Source: CAIWHR01 sp963781285
GTDB lineage: Bacteria > Pseudomonadota > Gammaproteobacteria > Burkholderiales > Casimicrobiaceae
DNA length: 64,000 nucleotides
Assembly (NCBI GenBank): GCA_963781285.1
Contig: CAWAFI010000005.1
Coordinates: 186,001 to 250,000 of the forward strand
Direction: 5' to 3'
The notes below the pieces were generated by a model. That model was not told where the DNA came from and searched no databases. It saw only the letters and a program-made list of their open reading frames with translations. Each line of letters opens with the position of its first letter. The first letter of the stretch is position 1. Positions 9,394 through 17,663 of the stretch are shown here, piece by piece. Both the position numbers and the translations under genes were made by a program.

Positions 9394-9702
9394 TCAGTCC
9401 GTGCCTGCCGACCTGCCGCGAATCTCCGGATTGAGCAAGAGGTGGTCGATCTCGGCTTCCGCGGTTAACCAGTCATCGAGATCATAATCGCCGGTGTATC
9501 CGCGCTGCGCGTAGAGATAGAACGCCGCTTCGCTGATCATCCGGTGCCGCAGGTCCGGGTCGATTGCGTCATGGGCCCCTTCCTCGAACGGTTGATCAGG
9601 TTCGTTGCCCGGATCCGGCTCGGCAATCGGTACGCTGCGCGGGTGCGCCCCTCGCGTTCGGGCGGGGGGCGGTATCGGCCTGGGGGTCTTCTTGGCCATC
9701 AT
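9394..9702 (-). CDS. Second DUF2934 domain protein
   Basis: 102 residues. The N-terminal 50 residues are basic, Pro-rich and probably disordered (starting MMAKKTPRP). The DUF2934 motif follows: HRMISEAAFYLYAQRGYTG, then DDWLTAEAEIDHLL. It differs from the copy at 5954-6226 outside the motif, so this is not a recent duplicate. The start overlaps the stop of the upstream 75-residue gene as ATGATGA, which suggests translational coupling. Function unknown. Confidence 0.75.
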   Translation of the reverse strand: MMAKKTPRPIPPPARTRGAHPRSVPIAEPDPGNEPDQPFEEGAHDAIDPDLRHRMISEAAFYLYAQRGYTGDYDLDDWLTAEAEIDHLLLNPEIRGRSAGTD

Positions 9703-9926
9703 GCGGGTCGTTGCGCTATCGAAGTTGCCTCCTCGGCACTGGTGTAAGGACCGAGGAAGACGGCCTCCGAATCGAAGCGCGTGGTCTTCGCTTCCGCCGG
9801 CCACGACACCACGTAATACCCGCTGGCGTGGTCGCAGGGACCCGCCATCATTGCGGTGCGCTCGTAACATTCGGCATCGAACAAATGCCCGTCGACGACG
9901 CGGACGATCTCGACCTTGCCCTGCAT
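9699..9926 (-). CDS. Small hypothetical protein, coupled to DUF2934
   Basis: 75 residues starting MQGKVEIVRVVDGHLFD. It has no signal peptide or membrane segment and belongs to no family I recognise. It contains a Cys pair (DAECYERT and GPCDHASG) and an aromatic stretch YYVVSWP; the tail FLGPYTSAEEAT resembles small proteins of mixed alpha/beta fold. A GGAGAGTGGG ribosome binding site precedes ATG 9926, and the stop overlaps the next start. Coding is supported by this spacing rather than by homology. It is the first gene after the Fnr-like site at 10048-10061. Confidence 0.6.
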   Translation of the reverse strand: MQGKVEIVRVVDGHLFDAECYERTAMMAGPCDHASGYYVVSWPAEAKTTRFDSEAVFLGPYTSAEEATSIAQRPA

Positions 9927-10047
9927 CCCACTCTCCACGGACCGGGGCTGCCCAAGCTCCGTTGCCCCGATCACGCGATTCCACGCGCCACCTGAGCCCA
10001 GGCGCCCGCCTGCTGGATTCATTTTCGCCGCATTGGCTTGCGCCGGT

Positions 10048-10061
10048 TTGACGATAGTCAA
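10048..10061 (-). promoter_or_regulatory. Crp/Fnr-family palindrome TTGACGATAGTCAA
   Basis: Perfect 5-4-5 palindrome in the divergent region between the small gene at 9926 (leftward) and the FtsH-type gene at 10264 (rightward). The distance of 122 bases fits the leftward unit better; the rightward side shows no -10 at the expected spacing. Confidence 0.6.
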
Positions 10062-10263
10062 GCTCGGTCGCCGCCAGCCGGACCTCCGGCCGGAGCGAAG
10101 CGGCCCGGTTCGTCCTGCCGTCCCGGTGCTGGGATAATCGAGACACGTGTTAGCGGTGCGCAGGCAAGGCGCGGGAGTGTCGAACCCGCCGGTTCGAACG
10201 GCGTCGCAGATCCCGCCGTGCACGACCCGAAGCTCGACGCGCGCTCTTGGGCAAGGAGGGCGG

Positions 10264-12105
10264 ATGGAACGAAAGATGCAGTTCAACCTCTGGTATCTGA
10301 TGATCGCGATCCTCGGCGTGCTCTGGTTGCGCGAGTTGTGGGTCACCGCGACGCAGGTCGAGCCGATCCCCTATAGCGAGTTCGAACAGCAGTTGAAAGC
10401 CGGGCGGATCAAGGAGATCGCGATCGGCAACAACGTCATCACGGGCAGCTACAAGGAGGCGCCTCCCGACGGCCGCACGCGCTTCGTCACCACGCGCGTC
10501 GACCCCGAGCTCGCCAAGGATCTCGCGCAGTACGACGTCAAGTTCTCCGGTGTCGTGGAAAGCACGTTCCTTCGCGACGTGCTCTCGTGGATTGTTCCGG
10601 CGCTCGTGTTCTTCGCCGTGTGGATGTTCCTCGCGCGGCGGATGACAGGCGGGGGCGGACTGGGCGGCGGCTTTCTTGCGATCGGCAAGAGCAAGGCGCG
10701 GGTCTACGTCGAAACCGACACCAAGGTGACGTTCGAGGATGTCGCGGGCGTCGACGAAGCCAAAGAGGAACTGCGCGAGGTAGTCGGCTTCCTCAAGGAT
10801 CCCAAGCGCTACAGTCGGCTCGGAGGGCACATCCCGAAGGGCGTGCTTCTGGTCGGACCGCCGGGGACGGGCAAGACGTTGCTCGCGCGCGCGGTCGCCG
10901 GCGAAGCCGGCGTTCCGTTCTTCTCGATCAGCGGCTCGGAGTTCGTCGAGATGTTCGTCGGCGTCGGTGCGGCGCGCGTGCGCGACCTGTTCGAGCAGGG
11001 ACGGGCGCGGGCGCCGGCGATCATCTTCATCGACGAGCTGGATGCGCTGGGCCGGGCCCGTGGCGCGTATGGTCTCGGCGGGCACGACGAAAAGGAGCAG
11101 ACGCTCAATCAGCTGCTGGTCGAAATGGACGGGTTCGATCCGGCGCAGGGCTTGATCCTGCTGGCCGCGACCAACCGGCCCGAGATCCTCGATCCGGCAC
11201 TCTTGCGTGCGGGCCGCTTCGATCGTCAGGTGCTGGTCGACCGGCCGGACAAGCTTGGCCGCGTGCAGATCCTGAAAGTGCACGTGAGGAAGGTTCGCCT
11301 CGGCCCCGACGCGGATCTCGACAAGATCGCCGCGCTTACACCGGGATTCACCGGCGCCGACCTCGCGAATCTCGTCAACGAGGCCACGCTGGTTGCGACT
11401 CGGCGCAACGCCGATACGGTCACGCTGGACGACTTCACTGCCGCGGTCGAGCGGATCGTCGCGGGGCTCGAGAAGAAGAGCCGCATCCTCAATCGCAAGG
11501 AGCGCGAGATCGTCGCGTACCACGAAATGGGGCACGCCCTCGTCGCGCTGTCGCTGCCGGGCACCGATCCGGTGCACAAGGTGTCGATCATTCCACGCGG
11601 CATCGGCGCCCTCGGCTACACGATCCAGCGCCCTACGGAAGACCGATTTCTTATGACGCGCGAGGAACTGGAGAACAAGATGGCGGTGCTGCTGGGCGGC
11701 CGGGCGGCCGAGCAGGTCGTCTTCGGTCATCTGTCGACCGGCGCGGCGGACGACCTCGCGAAGGTCACCGACATCGCGCGCAGCATGGTCATGCGCTACG
11801 GGATGGACGAAAAGCTCGGCAATCTCGCCTTCGAGAGCGAACCCCAGCGGTTCCTGCCGGAGTTTCCGGGAGTGTCGGAACGACGTTACAGCGAGGAAAC
11901 GGCGCGCGAGATCGACCGCGCAGTAAGCGATATCGCGCAGATGGCGTTCGGTCGCGCCAAGCGCATTCTTTCGCGCAACCGCACCGTTCTGGAGGACGGT
12001 GCGCGAGTGCTCCTCCAGAAGGAAACCTTGTCGGAGGCCGACATCGGCGCCCTCGCCGGCACGCTTGTCCGCGAGACGGCCGACGCGGGCGGCGCCGGCT
12101 TTTGA
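10264..12105 (+). CDS. ftsH: ATP-dependent zinc metalloprotease FtsH
   Basis: Membrane-bound AAA+ protease that extracts and degrades membrane and short-lived proteins. 613 residues. TM1 is near residues 10-24, a periplasmic domain follows to about 104, and TM2 (LSWIVPALVFFAVWMFLARRM) follows it. Walker A GPPGTGKT is at 198-205, Walker B is IIFIDELDALG, and the zinc motif HEMGH is at 420-424. The start at 10264 has a strong AAGGAGGG site. The protein is similar in domain plan to housekeeping FtsH but stands alone, without rrmJ or folP. It may be a second, stress-related copy, because it sits between DUF2934 and DksA-like genes that carry Fnr-like sites. An Fnr box overlaps its stop codon. Confidence 0.93.
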   Translation: MERKMQFNLWYLMIAILGVLWLRELWVTATQVEPIPYSEFEQQLKAGRIKEIAIGNNVITGSYKEAPPDGRTRFVTTRVDPELAKDLAQYDVKFSGVVESTFLRDVLSWIVPALVFFAVWMFLARRMTGGGGLGGGFLAIGKSKARVYVETDTKVTFEDVAGVDEAKEELREVVGFLKDPKRYSRLGGHIPKGVLLVGPPGTGKTLLARAVAGEAGVPFFSISGSEFVEMFVGVGAARVRDLFEQGRARAPAIIFIDELDALGRARGAYGLGGHDEKEQTLNQLLVEMDGFDPAQGLILLAATNRPEILDPALLRAGRFDRQVLVDRPDKLGRVQILKVHVRKVRLGPDADLDKIAALTPGFTGADLANLVNEATLVATRRNADTVTLDDFTAAVERIVAGLEKKSRILNRKEREIVAYHEMGHALVALSLPGTDPVHKVSIIPRGIGALGYTIQRPTEDRFLMTREELENKMAVLLGGRAAEQVVFGHLSTGAADDLAKVTDIARSMVMRYGMDEKLGNLAFESEPQRFLPEFPGVSERRYSEETAREIDRAVSDIAQMAFGRAKRILSRNRTVLEDGARVLLQKETLSEADIGALAGTLVRETADAGGAGF

Positions 12106-12115
12106 TCTGCGTCAA
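12102..12115 (+). promoter_or_regulatory. Crp/Fnr-family palindrome TTGATCTGCGTCAA
   Basis: The site overlaps the ftsH stop codon (12103-12105) and lies 81 bases before the DksA-like gene. TACGCT at about 12137-12142 could be a weak -10 at the right spacing for a class II site. Confidence 0.55.
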
Positions 12116-12195
12116 CGGCTGCATCAGCGGCAGAGCTACGCTGATCAGCGCAAAGGTGCGGTGTTCGAACAACGCCGCGCAAGCCGGGAGGTGCA

Positions 12196-12591
12196 ATGAC
12201 CAAAACGACCCCGCAACAAATGCGCGAGCTGAAGCGCAAGCTCGTCGAGGCGCGCAAGGTGCTCATCGACGACGCGCACGAAGAGTTGATCCGCTGGGGC
12301 GAGCACCCGATCGGCGAGCTCGCGGGCGAGGTGCCCGACGCCGGTGACGAGTCGGTCGCGACGATGGTTACCGACCTGGACCACGCGATCGTCGAGCGGC
12401 ACGTCGATGCCATTCGCGACATCGATGCCGCGCTCGTGCGGATGACTCGGCACCGCTATGGACGTTGTGTCGATTGCGATGAGGACATCGAGCCGGCGCG
12501 TCTTCTCGCGTTCCCGACCGCCAAGCGCTGCGTCGATTGCCAGAGCCTCCACGAGCGGACCTACGCGCATCGGTCGAGGCCGACGCTGTAG
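12196..12591 (+). CDS. TraR/DksA-family zinc-finger protein
   Basis: 131 residues. The N-terminal two thirds are helical and suggest a coiled coil (LKRKLVEARKVLIDDAHEEL). The C-terminal four-Cys zinc finger is RYGRCVDCDEDI then KRCVDCQ. DksA-type proteins enter the secondary channel of RNA polymerase and, with ppGpp, adjust stress and ribosomal promoters. It is shorter than canonical DksA (about 150 residues) and lacks the strict DxxDxA coiled-coil tip, so it is a DksA-like paralogue rather than the main copy. GGGAGGTG precedes the ATG, and the Fnr-like site upstream suggests induction at low oxygen. Confidence 0.85.
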   Translation: MTKTTPQQMRELKRKLVEARKVLIDDAHEELIRWGEHPIGELAGEVPDAGDESVATMVTDLDHAIVERHVDAIRDIDAALVRMTRHRYGRCVDCDEDIEPARLLAFPTAKRCVDCQSLHERTYAHRSRPTL

Positions 12592-12677
12592 CAATCATCG
12601 TCGAGTCGCGGGGCCGCGCCGTCGCCCGGCAGCGATCCATAAGGAGAGCGTGTAGACAACGCCTTGGAAAGCCGGGC

Positions 12678-12706
12678 TTGACATCTGGCTATAATTTGAT
12701 GATACT
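12678..12706 (+). promoter_or_regulatory. Candidate arsR promoter
   Basis: TTGACA at 12678-12683 is followed after 17 bases by GATACT at 12701-12706, only 7 bases before the arsR start. The transcript would have almost no leader. An AT-rich stretch between the boxes (TATAATTTGATGATA) would be a natural ArsR operator. A TATAAT at 12690 has the wrong spacing to serve with this -35. Confidence 0.45.
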
Positions 12707-12712
12707 GGAAAT

Positions 12713-13078
12713 ATGGAAACGAAACAGGTGGTCGCGGCGCTGAGCGCATTGGCGCAGGAAACCCGGCTTGCGGTTTATCGATTGCTCGTCGAACGTGGTC
12801 CCGAGGGATTACCCGCGGGGGCGATCGGCGAGCGGCTGAAGCTGGCGCCGGCGACTCTGTCGTTCCATCTGAAGGAGTTGGCGCACGCGGGCCTCATCGC
12901 CGCGCGCCAGGACGGCCGGTTCATCTGGTACCGCGCCGATTTCGCGGCGATGAACGGCCTCGTTGCTTACCTCACCGAAAATTGCTGCCGGGCCAGCGCG
13001 GTGTGCGACACCGTGTGCGCCCCGACGCGGCCGCTCGCCGTTGCGATGCCGAAACCAGCACGAAGGAGATCCGCATGA
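12713..13078 (+). CDS. arsR: ArsR-family arsenical-responsive repressor
   Basis: Winged-helix metalloregulator, 121 residues, that represses the ars genes until As(III) binds. The HTH core is LAPATLSFHLKELAHAGLIAARQDGRF at about residues 43-70. Metal binding probably uses the C-terminal cysteine cluster TENCCRASAVCDTVC near residue 90 instead of the alpha-3 ELCVCDL motif. This places it with ArsR types having a C-terminal vicinal Cys pair. The stop overlaps the next ATG (ATGA), so the ars genes are translationally coupled. No Shine-Dalgarno is evident, in line with a nearly leaderless mRNA. Confidence 0.9.
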   Translation: METKQVVAALSALAQETRLAVYRLLVERGPEGLPAGAIGERLKLAPATLSFHLKELAHAGLIAARQDGRFIWYRADFAAMNGLVAYLTENCCRASAVCDTVCAPTRPLAVAMPKPARRRSA

Positions 13079-14130
13079 AACGCTTTCACGTCCACGTCGG
13101 CGTCGAGGACCTCGATCAGAGCATTCGTTTCTACACCGGGCTGTTCGGCGCCGAACCGACGGTGCGCAAGGACGACTACGCGAAATGGATGATCGAGAAC
13201 CCGCGCCTCAACTTCGCGATCTCGCAGCGCGGCACCGTTGGAATCAACCACCTCGGGCTGCAGGCGGACTCAGCCGACGAGCTCGCCGACATCCGCAGGA
13301 ACTTCGCCGCCGCGGGTGCCATCGTGCAGGACGAGCCGGGCGCAAGCTGCTGCTATGCGAAATCCGACAAGCACTGGGTCGCCGATCCGCAGGGCGTCGC
13401 GTGGGAGGGCTATCACACGCTCGGCGAAATTCGCTACTTCGATCGCGACAAGGAAGAAGCGTCGGCGCCATCCGAGCGCTGTGCCCCGGGCCGAGGCCGC
13501 CGCGGCCGGATGTTGCGTGCCGGCGACGACCCTCGAATCATCGTGCTGCACGCCCGCGAAGGCGGCGCGAGGGGCGTGCTGCCCATGAGCCGCGAGGAGG
13601 CACCAGCCCCGGCGGTGGAGTCGCGAATGACCGGCTCGCGCACGTTCAACGTGCTGTTCCTGTGCACCGGCAACTCGGCGCGCAGCATCATGGCCGAAGT
13701 GATCCTGAACCGGCAAGGCAACGGACGCTTCCGCGGCTACAGCGCTGGCAGCGCACCAGCGGGGCGCGTCAACCCGTTCGCGATCGACTACCTCCGTGCA
13801 CAGGGCCTCCCCGTCGAAGGCCTGCGCAGCAAGAGCTGGGGCGAGTTCGCCGCGCCCGGCGCGCCGGTGATGGACTTTGTCGTCACCGTCTGCGACAACG
13901 CGGCCGGCGAGGTGTGTCCGGTCTGGCCGGGGCAGCCGATCACGGCGCATTGGGGCGTGCCGGATCCCGCCGCGGTCGACGGCAGCGACGAAAACAAACG
14001 TGCGGCGTTCCGGCATGCGTTCCAGACACTGCGCCATCGCATCGGCCTGTTCACTTCGCTGCCTGTGTCGAAGCTCGAGCGACAGGCGCTCGGGAAGGAG
14101 ATGCACGCTATCGGGCAAGCAGCGCCTTAG
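13075..14130 (+). CDS. ArsI-ArsC fusion: glyoxalase-fold C-As lyase/CadI-like domain + thioredoxin-type arsenate reductase
   Basis: One uninterrupted 351-residue frame joins two usually separate proteins. Residues 1-125 form a vicinal-oxygen-chelate domain (starting MKRFHVHVGVEDLDQSIRFY) with the vicinal Cys pair ASCCYAKSDKHWV typical of ArsI C-As lyase. Known ArsI cleaves the C-As bond of trivalent organoarsenicals; a CadI-like role is the alternative. A basic, low-complexity linker (about 126-184) follows. Residues 185-351 are a low-molecular-weight-phosphatase-type arsenate reductase. It has the P-loop CTGNSAR (CX5R) and the redox Cys pair VCDNAAGEVCPVW. ATG 13627 (MTGSRTFNVLF), preceded by GTGGAG, could also start a separate ArsC. 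ATG 13075 has an AAGGAG site and overlaps the arsR stop. Confidence 0.82.
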   Translation: MKRFHVHVGVEDLDQSIRFYTGLFGAEPTVRKDDYAKWMIENPRLNFAISQRGTVGINHLGLQADSADELADIRRNFAAAGAIVQDEPGASCCYAKSDKHWVADPQGVAWEGYHTLGEIRYFDRDKEEASAPSERCAPGRGRRGRMLRAGDDPRIIVLHAREGGARGVLPMSREEAPAPAVESRMTGSRTFNVLFLCTGNSARSIMAEVILNRQGNGRFRGYSAGSAPAGRVNPFAIDYLRAQGLPVEGLRSKSWGEFAAPGAPVMDFVVTVCDNAAGEVCPVWPGQPITAHWGVPDPAAVDGSDENKRAAFRHAFQTLRHRIGLFTSLPVSKLERQALGKEMHAIGQAAP

Positions 14131-14134
14131 AACC

Positions 14135-15184
14135 ATGGCCGGGCCGCGCCCGATCGGGACGTTCGAGCGCAACCTCACGTGGTGGGTGTTCGGCTGCATC
14201 ATCGCCGGTATTGCACTGGGACAGTCGTTTCCGGCGTTCTCGACCTACGTCGGCGGCCTCAAGGTAGCGGAAGTGAATCTTCCGGTCGCCGTGCTGATCT
14301 GGCTGATGATCGTGCCGATGCTGTTGAAGATCGACTTCGGCACGCTGGGGCAGGTGCGGCAGCATTCACGTGGCATCGGCGTCACGTTGTTCATCAACTG
14401 GGCGGTGAAGCCGTTCTCGATGGCGCTGCTCGGCTGGATCTTCGTCCGCCACGTGTTCGTCCGCTGGCTGCCGGCCGATCAGATCGACTCGTACATCGCG
14501 GGGTTGATCCTGCTCGCGGCGGCGCCATGCACCGCGATGGTGTTCGTCTGGAGCAACCTGTCCGACGGCGAGCCCAACTTCACGTTGTCGCAGGTGGCGC
14601 TGAACGACGTCGTAATGCTGTTCGCGTTCGCGCCGCTGGTCGCCTTGCTGCTCGGACTCTCCAGCATCAAGGTGCCATGGGATACGCTGGCGCTGTCGGT
14701 CGTGCTCTACATCGTCGTCCCGGTGATCGTGAGCCAGCTTTGGCGCCGCTACCTGCTGGGGGTGGGCGGCCCGGCGCGGCTGGCCACGGTGCAGGCGCAA
14801 CTGCATCCGGTGTCGCTGGGCGCGTTGCTGGCGACGCTCGTGCTGCTGTTCAGCTTCCAGGGCCAGCAGCTTCTGGCGCAACCGCTGATCATCGCGATGC
14901 TGGCGGTGCCGATCCTCATCCAGGTGTACTTCAACGCGGGCCTTGCCTACTGGCTGAACCGACGACTCGGCGTTGCCCATTGCGTCGCCTGCCCTTCGGC
15001 CCTCATCGGCGCCAGCAATTTTTTCGAGTTGGCCGTGGCGACTGCCGTCAGCCTGTATGGGCTCGATTCGGGCGCTGCGCTCGCGACCGTTGTCGGCGTC
15101 CTGATCGAGGTGCCGGTGATGCTGTCGGTGGTCAGGCTCACTTTGCTGAGTCGCGCCTGGTATGAAGGCAGGAGCAGCGCTTGA
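14135..15184 (+). CDS. acr3: Arsenite efflux permease Acr3
   Basis: Ten-helix inner-membrane transporter of the BASS/Acr3 family that extrudes As(III). 349 residues, the family length. Multiple hydrophobic helices are present, including WWVFGCIIAGIALGQSF at the N-terminus. The essential Cys lies in LLAAAPCTAMVFVWSNL near residue 137, and the charged NDVVMLFAFAPLV segment is typical. It begins 4 bases after the arsI-arsC stop and overlaps the arsM remnant's upstream region, so it belongs to the arsR operon. It provides efflux of the arsenite made by the fused reductase. Confidence 0.95.
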   Translation: MAGPRPIGTFERNLTWWVFGCIIAGIALGQSFPAFSTYVGGLKVAEVNLPVAVLIWLMIVPMLLKIDFGTLGQVRQHSRGIGVTLFINWAVKPFSMALLGWIFVRHVFVRWLPADQIDSYIAGLILLAAAPCTAMVFVWSNLSDGEPNFTLSQVALNDVVMLFAFAPLVALLLGLSSIKVPWDTLALSVVLYIVVPVIVSQLWRRYLLGVGGPARLATVQAQLHPVSLGALLATLVLLFSFQGQQLLAQPLIIAMLAVPILIQVYFNAGLAYWLNRRLGVAHCVACPSALIGASNFFELAVATAVSLYGLDSGAALATVVGVLIEVPVMLSVVRLTLLSRAWYEGRSSA

Positions 15185-15195
15185 AAGGAGAACAC

Positions 15196-15573
15196 ATGGA
15201 CACGACGGACATCAAGGCGATGGTAAGGGAAAAATACGGGCAAGCGGCGCGCAGCTTCGGTGCTGGCGCAAGCGGTTCGTGCTGCGGATGCGGTCCGGGC
15301 GACAGCCAGTGCGGGGACCCGATCACCGCCGATCTCTATGATGCGGGGCAAGTGGCAGACTTGCCGCAAACGGCCGTTCTGGCTTCGCTCGGCTGCGGGA
15401 ATCCGACGGCGCTGGCCGAACTCAAGCCGGGCGAAGTGGTGCTGGATCTCGGGTCGGGCGGTGGGGTCGACGTACTCCTTTCGGCACGGCGCGTGGGCCC
15501 GACAGGGAAGGCTTACGGTGTCGACATGACCGATGAGATGCCGGCGGCGGAGACCTCCGCGCCCGGCACCTGA
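15196..15573 (+). pseudogene. arsM: Truncated arsenite S-adenosylmethionine methyltransferase (ArsM remnant)
   Basis: The frame starts with a good AAAGGAG site and has the ArsM N-terminus: MDTTDIKAMVREKYGQAARS, the Cys motif GSCCGCG, LGCGNPTALAELKPGEVVLDLGSGGG (SAM site) and GVDMTDEM. It stops after 125 residues, where intact ArsM has about 260-280. Nothing like the rest of the methyltransferase follows before the quinone reductase gene. The loss removes the acceptor-binding half and the later cysteines, so methylation activity is not expected. A deletion is more likely than a frameshift, because no C-terminal fragment is found in any frame. Confidence 0.8.
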
Positions 15574-15724
15574 CCCGCGCTGTTCCACCGACCGGCAGCG
15601 CAACGTCTTGCCGGACCTCGGCGCTTCGCGGCGCGACGTGCAGGGTTGTCGCAAGTCAACACGCGTGGCACGTGGTGCGCCGACAATCATGGCGTCCGGC
15701 CCGGACCGCCACGACGGACGAACC

Positions 15725-16267
15725 ATGCATACGCTGGTGCTCGTATCTCATCCGACGCTCGACAAGTCCAAGGCCAATGCGCGGCTCGTCGCGGCGATCC
15801 GCAATCTGCCGGACGTCGAAATCCGCCATCTCGAGGCGCTGTATCCGGACGGCCGCATCGACGTCGCCACCGAGCAGGCCGCAGCGGTCCGCGCGGACCG
15901 CATCGTGTTCCAGTTTCCGCTCTATTGGTACTCGACGCCGCCGCTCTTGAAGCGCTGGGAGGACGAGGTGTTCGCGTTCGGCTGGTCGTATGGTCCCGGT
16001 GGCACGAAGCTCAAGGGCAAGACGCTGCAGCTCGTGCTGACCACGGGCGGCCCCGAGTCCGTCTACCGGCCGGGCGGCTACAACATGTATCCGGTGATCG
16101 AGCTCCTGCGGCCGCTCGAGGTGACGGCAAACCTGATGGGCATGACGCTCGCCACGCCTCTGGTTCTCTATGGCGTGCCGAACATTCCGGGACTGGTGGT
16201 TCCGCACGACACGGCACCGGCGATCGCGGAGTTCGCGCAGAAGTACCGGTCCCTGCTCGCGGGCTGA
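15725..16267 (+). CDS. NAD(P)H:quinone oxidoreductase, flavodoxin fold (KefF/MdaB type)
   Basis: 180 residues. The N-terminal flavodoxin motif is MHTLVLVSHPTLDKSKANARL. Catalytic-site motifs FQFPLYWYSTPPLLKRWEDEVF and LVLTTGGPESVYRPGG are those of the NQO1/KefF family, which reduces quinones by two electrons with FMN or FAD. The ATG at 15725 begins directly at the conserved motif. An in-frame ATG at 15689 would add 12 residues without support. It follows the truncated arsM and may have been gained with or after the ars island; no link to arsenic is established. Confidence 0.85.
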   Translation: MHTLVLVSHPTLDKSKANARLVAAIRNLPDVEIRHLEALYPDGRIDVATEQAAAVRADRIVFQFPLYWYSTPPLLKRWEDEVFAFGWSYGPGGTKLKGKTLQLVLTTGGPESVYRPGGYNMYPVIELLRPLEVTANLMGMTLATPLVLYGVPNIPGLVVPHDTAPAIAEFAQKYRSLLAG

Positions 16268-16376
16268 GATCGGCGTTCCCCGTCGGTAGTGATCGGACGC
16301 CTGCGGTTCTCGCGCTACATCGATTCCGCCGCTAGCTCGCGGCTCGCCAACCAGGCATTGGTTTCACCCGTCTCTG

Positions 16377-17165
16377 TCAGCCATCGACGGGAATGTCGCC
16401 ATCGGTCCGCTGGGCGACTGCCGCAGGCGTCGGTGAAAGCCATAGCTGATACATCGCCACCGCCCACATGAACGCGAAACAGAGGCCCATCACGCCGCCT
16501 GAGAAAATCACTACCCAGGCGAACGGATGGTAGAGCTTCGTGAAGTACCACGAACTGACGTCCAGCACGATGGCGACGAAGGGCAGGGCGATGATGGCGC
16601 ACTTGAGCCACACTGGCCGCACGTACGCATGACTGTAGATCAGGCCGACGATGAAGAAGACGAAAGTAAGTCCGAACAGGTGAATGTGCGACACGCGGAC
16701 GAGCGTGAAGACATCGGTGCCGGTATCCCGCTCGGCCACCTTCTTCAGGTTGTCGTAGCCGCTCAGATTCTTGAGGTGCGGATTGCTGCCATCGTGGCAA
16801 GCCATGCAGCGCTTCTCCAGCGTCGACCTGATGTCCGTTTCGTAGGTCGCGCGATTGGCTCCGGCTTGCACCCAGGCAACGAGGACGTTGACCTCGTCGG
16901 GCGGCAGCATCGTCGACATCGGTCCGCGCAGCGCCGACTCGAGGCGCGAGGCCTGTCCGCTGCCGGAGTAGGCGACGACGAGGTCCTCGTAGGTAAGCAC
17001 CATCGGATTGCCCCCGGCCCGCCCGGCGTAGGTGTGGTACAGATTGATCAGCGCGAACAGGTAGCCCATCCCGAGGATGAGGAGTGTCGCTGTATAGAGG
17101 ACGCGCTGGCTGTACGGCAGCTCGGAATAGTGGCGATAGAGCCGGTGTAGCCGAGCGTCACTCAT
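16377..17165 (-). CDS. Membrane-bound monoheme c-type cytochrome
   Basis: 262 residues with about five predicted membrane helices. One is near residues 21-45 (VLYTATLLILGMGYLFALINLYH). A periplasmic loop then carries the single heme site KRCMACHDGS near residue 119. Helices follow at LTFVFFIVGLIYSH, CAIIALPFVAIVLDVSSWYF and VVIFSGGVMGLCFAFMWAVAMY. His residues in the helical part (HIHLFG) could bind a second, non-covalent heme. I do not recognise a named family. It is the last of a leftward group of cytochrome genes and may link the membrane quinone pool to the soluble cytochromes encoded upstream. Confidence 0.7.
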   Translation of the reverse strand: MSDARLHRLYRHYSELPYSQRVLYTATLLILGMGYLFALINLYHTYAGRAGGNPMVLTYEDLVVAYSGSGQASRLESALRGPMSTMLPPDEVNVLVAWVQAGANRATYETDIRSTLEKRCMACHDGSNPHLKNLSGYDNLKKVAERDTGTDVFTLVRVSHIHLFGLTFVFFIVGLIYSHAYVRPVWLKCAIIALPFVAIVLDVSSWYFTKLYHPFAWVVIFSGGVMGLCFAFMWAVAMYQLWLSPTPAAVAQRTDGDIPVDG

Positions 17166-17275
17166 GGTCGGTTCCCTTGGTCTTGCGGGCTGTCGGGCCC
17201 GGCCGCGGCTCGAGCCGCATCCCGGACGCCCCGCACCCCGTGTGGTTCGCTACGGTGCACGTGCGCGATGGGGAC

Positions 17276-17587
17276 TTACTTGCCCTTGAGCGACGCATAG
17301 TAGGCAGCAAGGTCTTCCACGTCCCCTTCGTTCAGCTGTGTCGCAAACGTCTTCATGATCGAGTTGTCGCGCTTGCCCGATTTGTACTCCTTCATCGCCT
17401 GCTTGAACCGGTCCGTCTTCATCCCGGCCAGCGCGGGACTTGGGGCGATGCCCTCGCCCGCGGCGCCGTGACATCCCGTGCAGCTGCCCGACCTCGCCTT
17501 GCCGGCCTGGGCGTTTCCATCCGCCCATGCCGTGCCGACGATCCCAAGCACGGCAAGAATGCCTACTGATAACCGCATGCGTTTCAT
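17276..17587 (-). CDS. Periplasmic cytochrome c553-like protein
   Basis: 103 residues. The signal peptide MKRMRLSVGILAVLGIVGTAWA precedes heme site CTGCHGAAGEG. A Met in the KDNSIMKTFATQL-like region is the probable distal ligand, and the C-terminal helix is GDVEDLAAYYASLKGK. This is the c553/c554 single-domain pattern that the tetraheme protein upstream repeats four times. AAAGAGG precedes the ATG. It is transcribed with the two neighbouring cytochrome genes. Confidence 0.88.
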   Translation of the reverse strand: MKRMRLSVGILAVLGIVGTAWADGNAQAGKARSGSCTGCHGAAGEGIAPSPALAGMKTDRFKQAMKEYKSGKRDNSIMKTFATQLNEGDVEDLAAYYASLKGK

Positions 17588-17663
17588 GGTTCAGCCTCTT
17601 TCTCGCGTTGAGCGACAGGCCATAGGCCGCAATCGGGCACAGGCCGCGTTTGGTGACAGCCTT

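Noticed and set aside
12678..12695. TTGACA followed by TATAAT before arsR as a classic promoter
   Set aside because: The gap between the two hexamers is only 6 bases, so they cannot act together; GATACT at 12701 has the right 17-base spacing.
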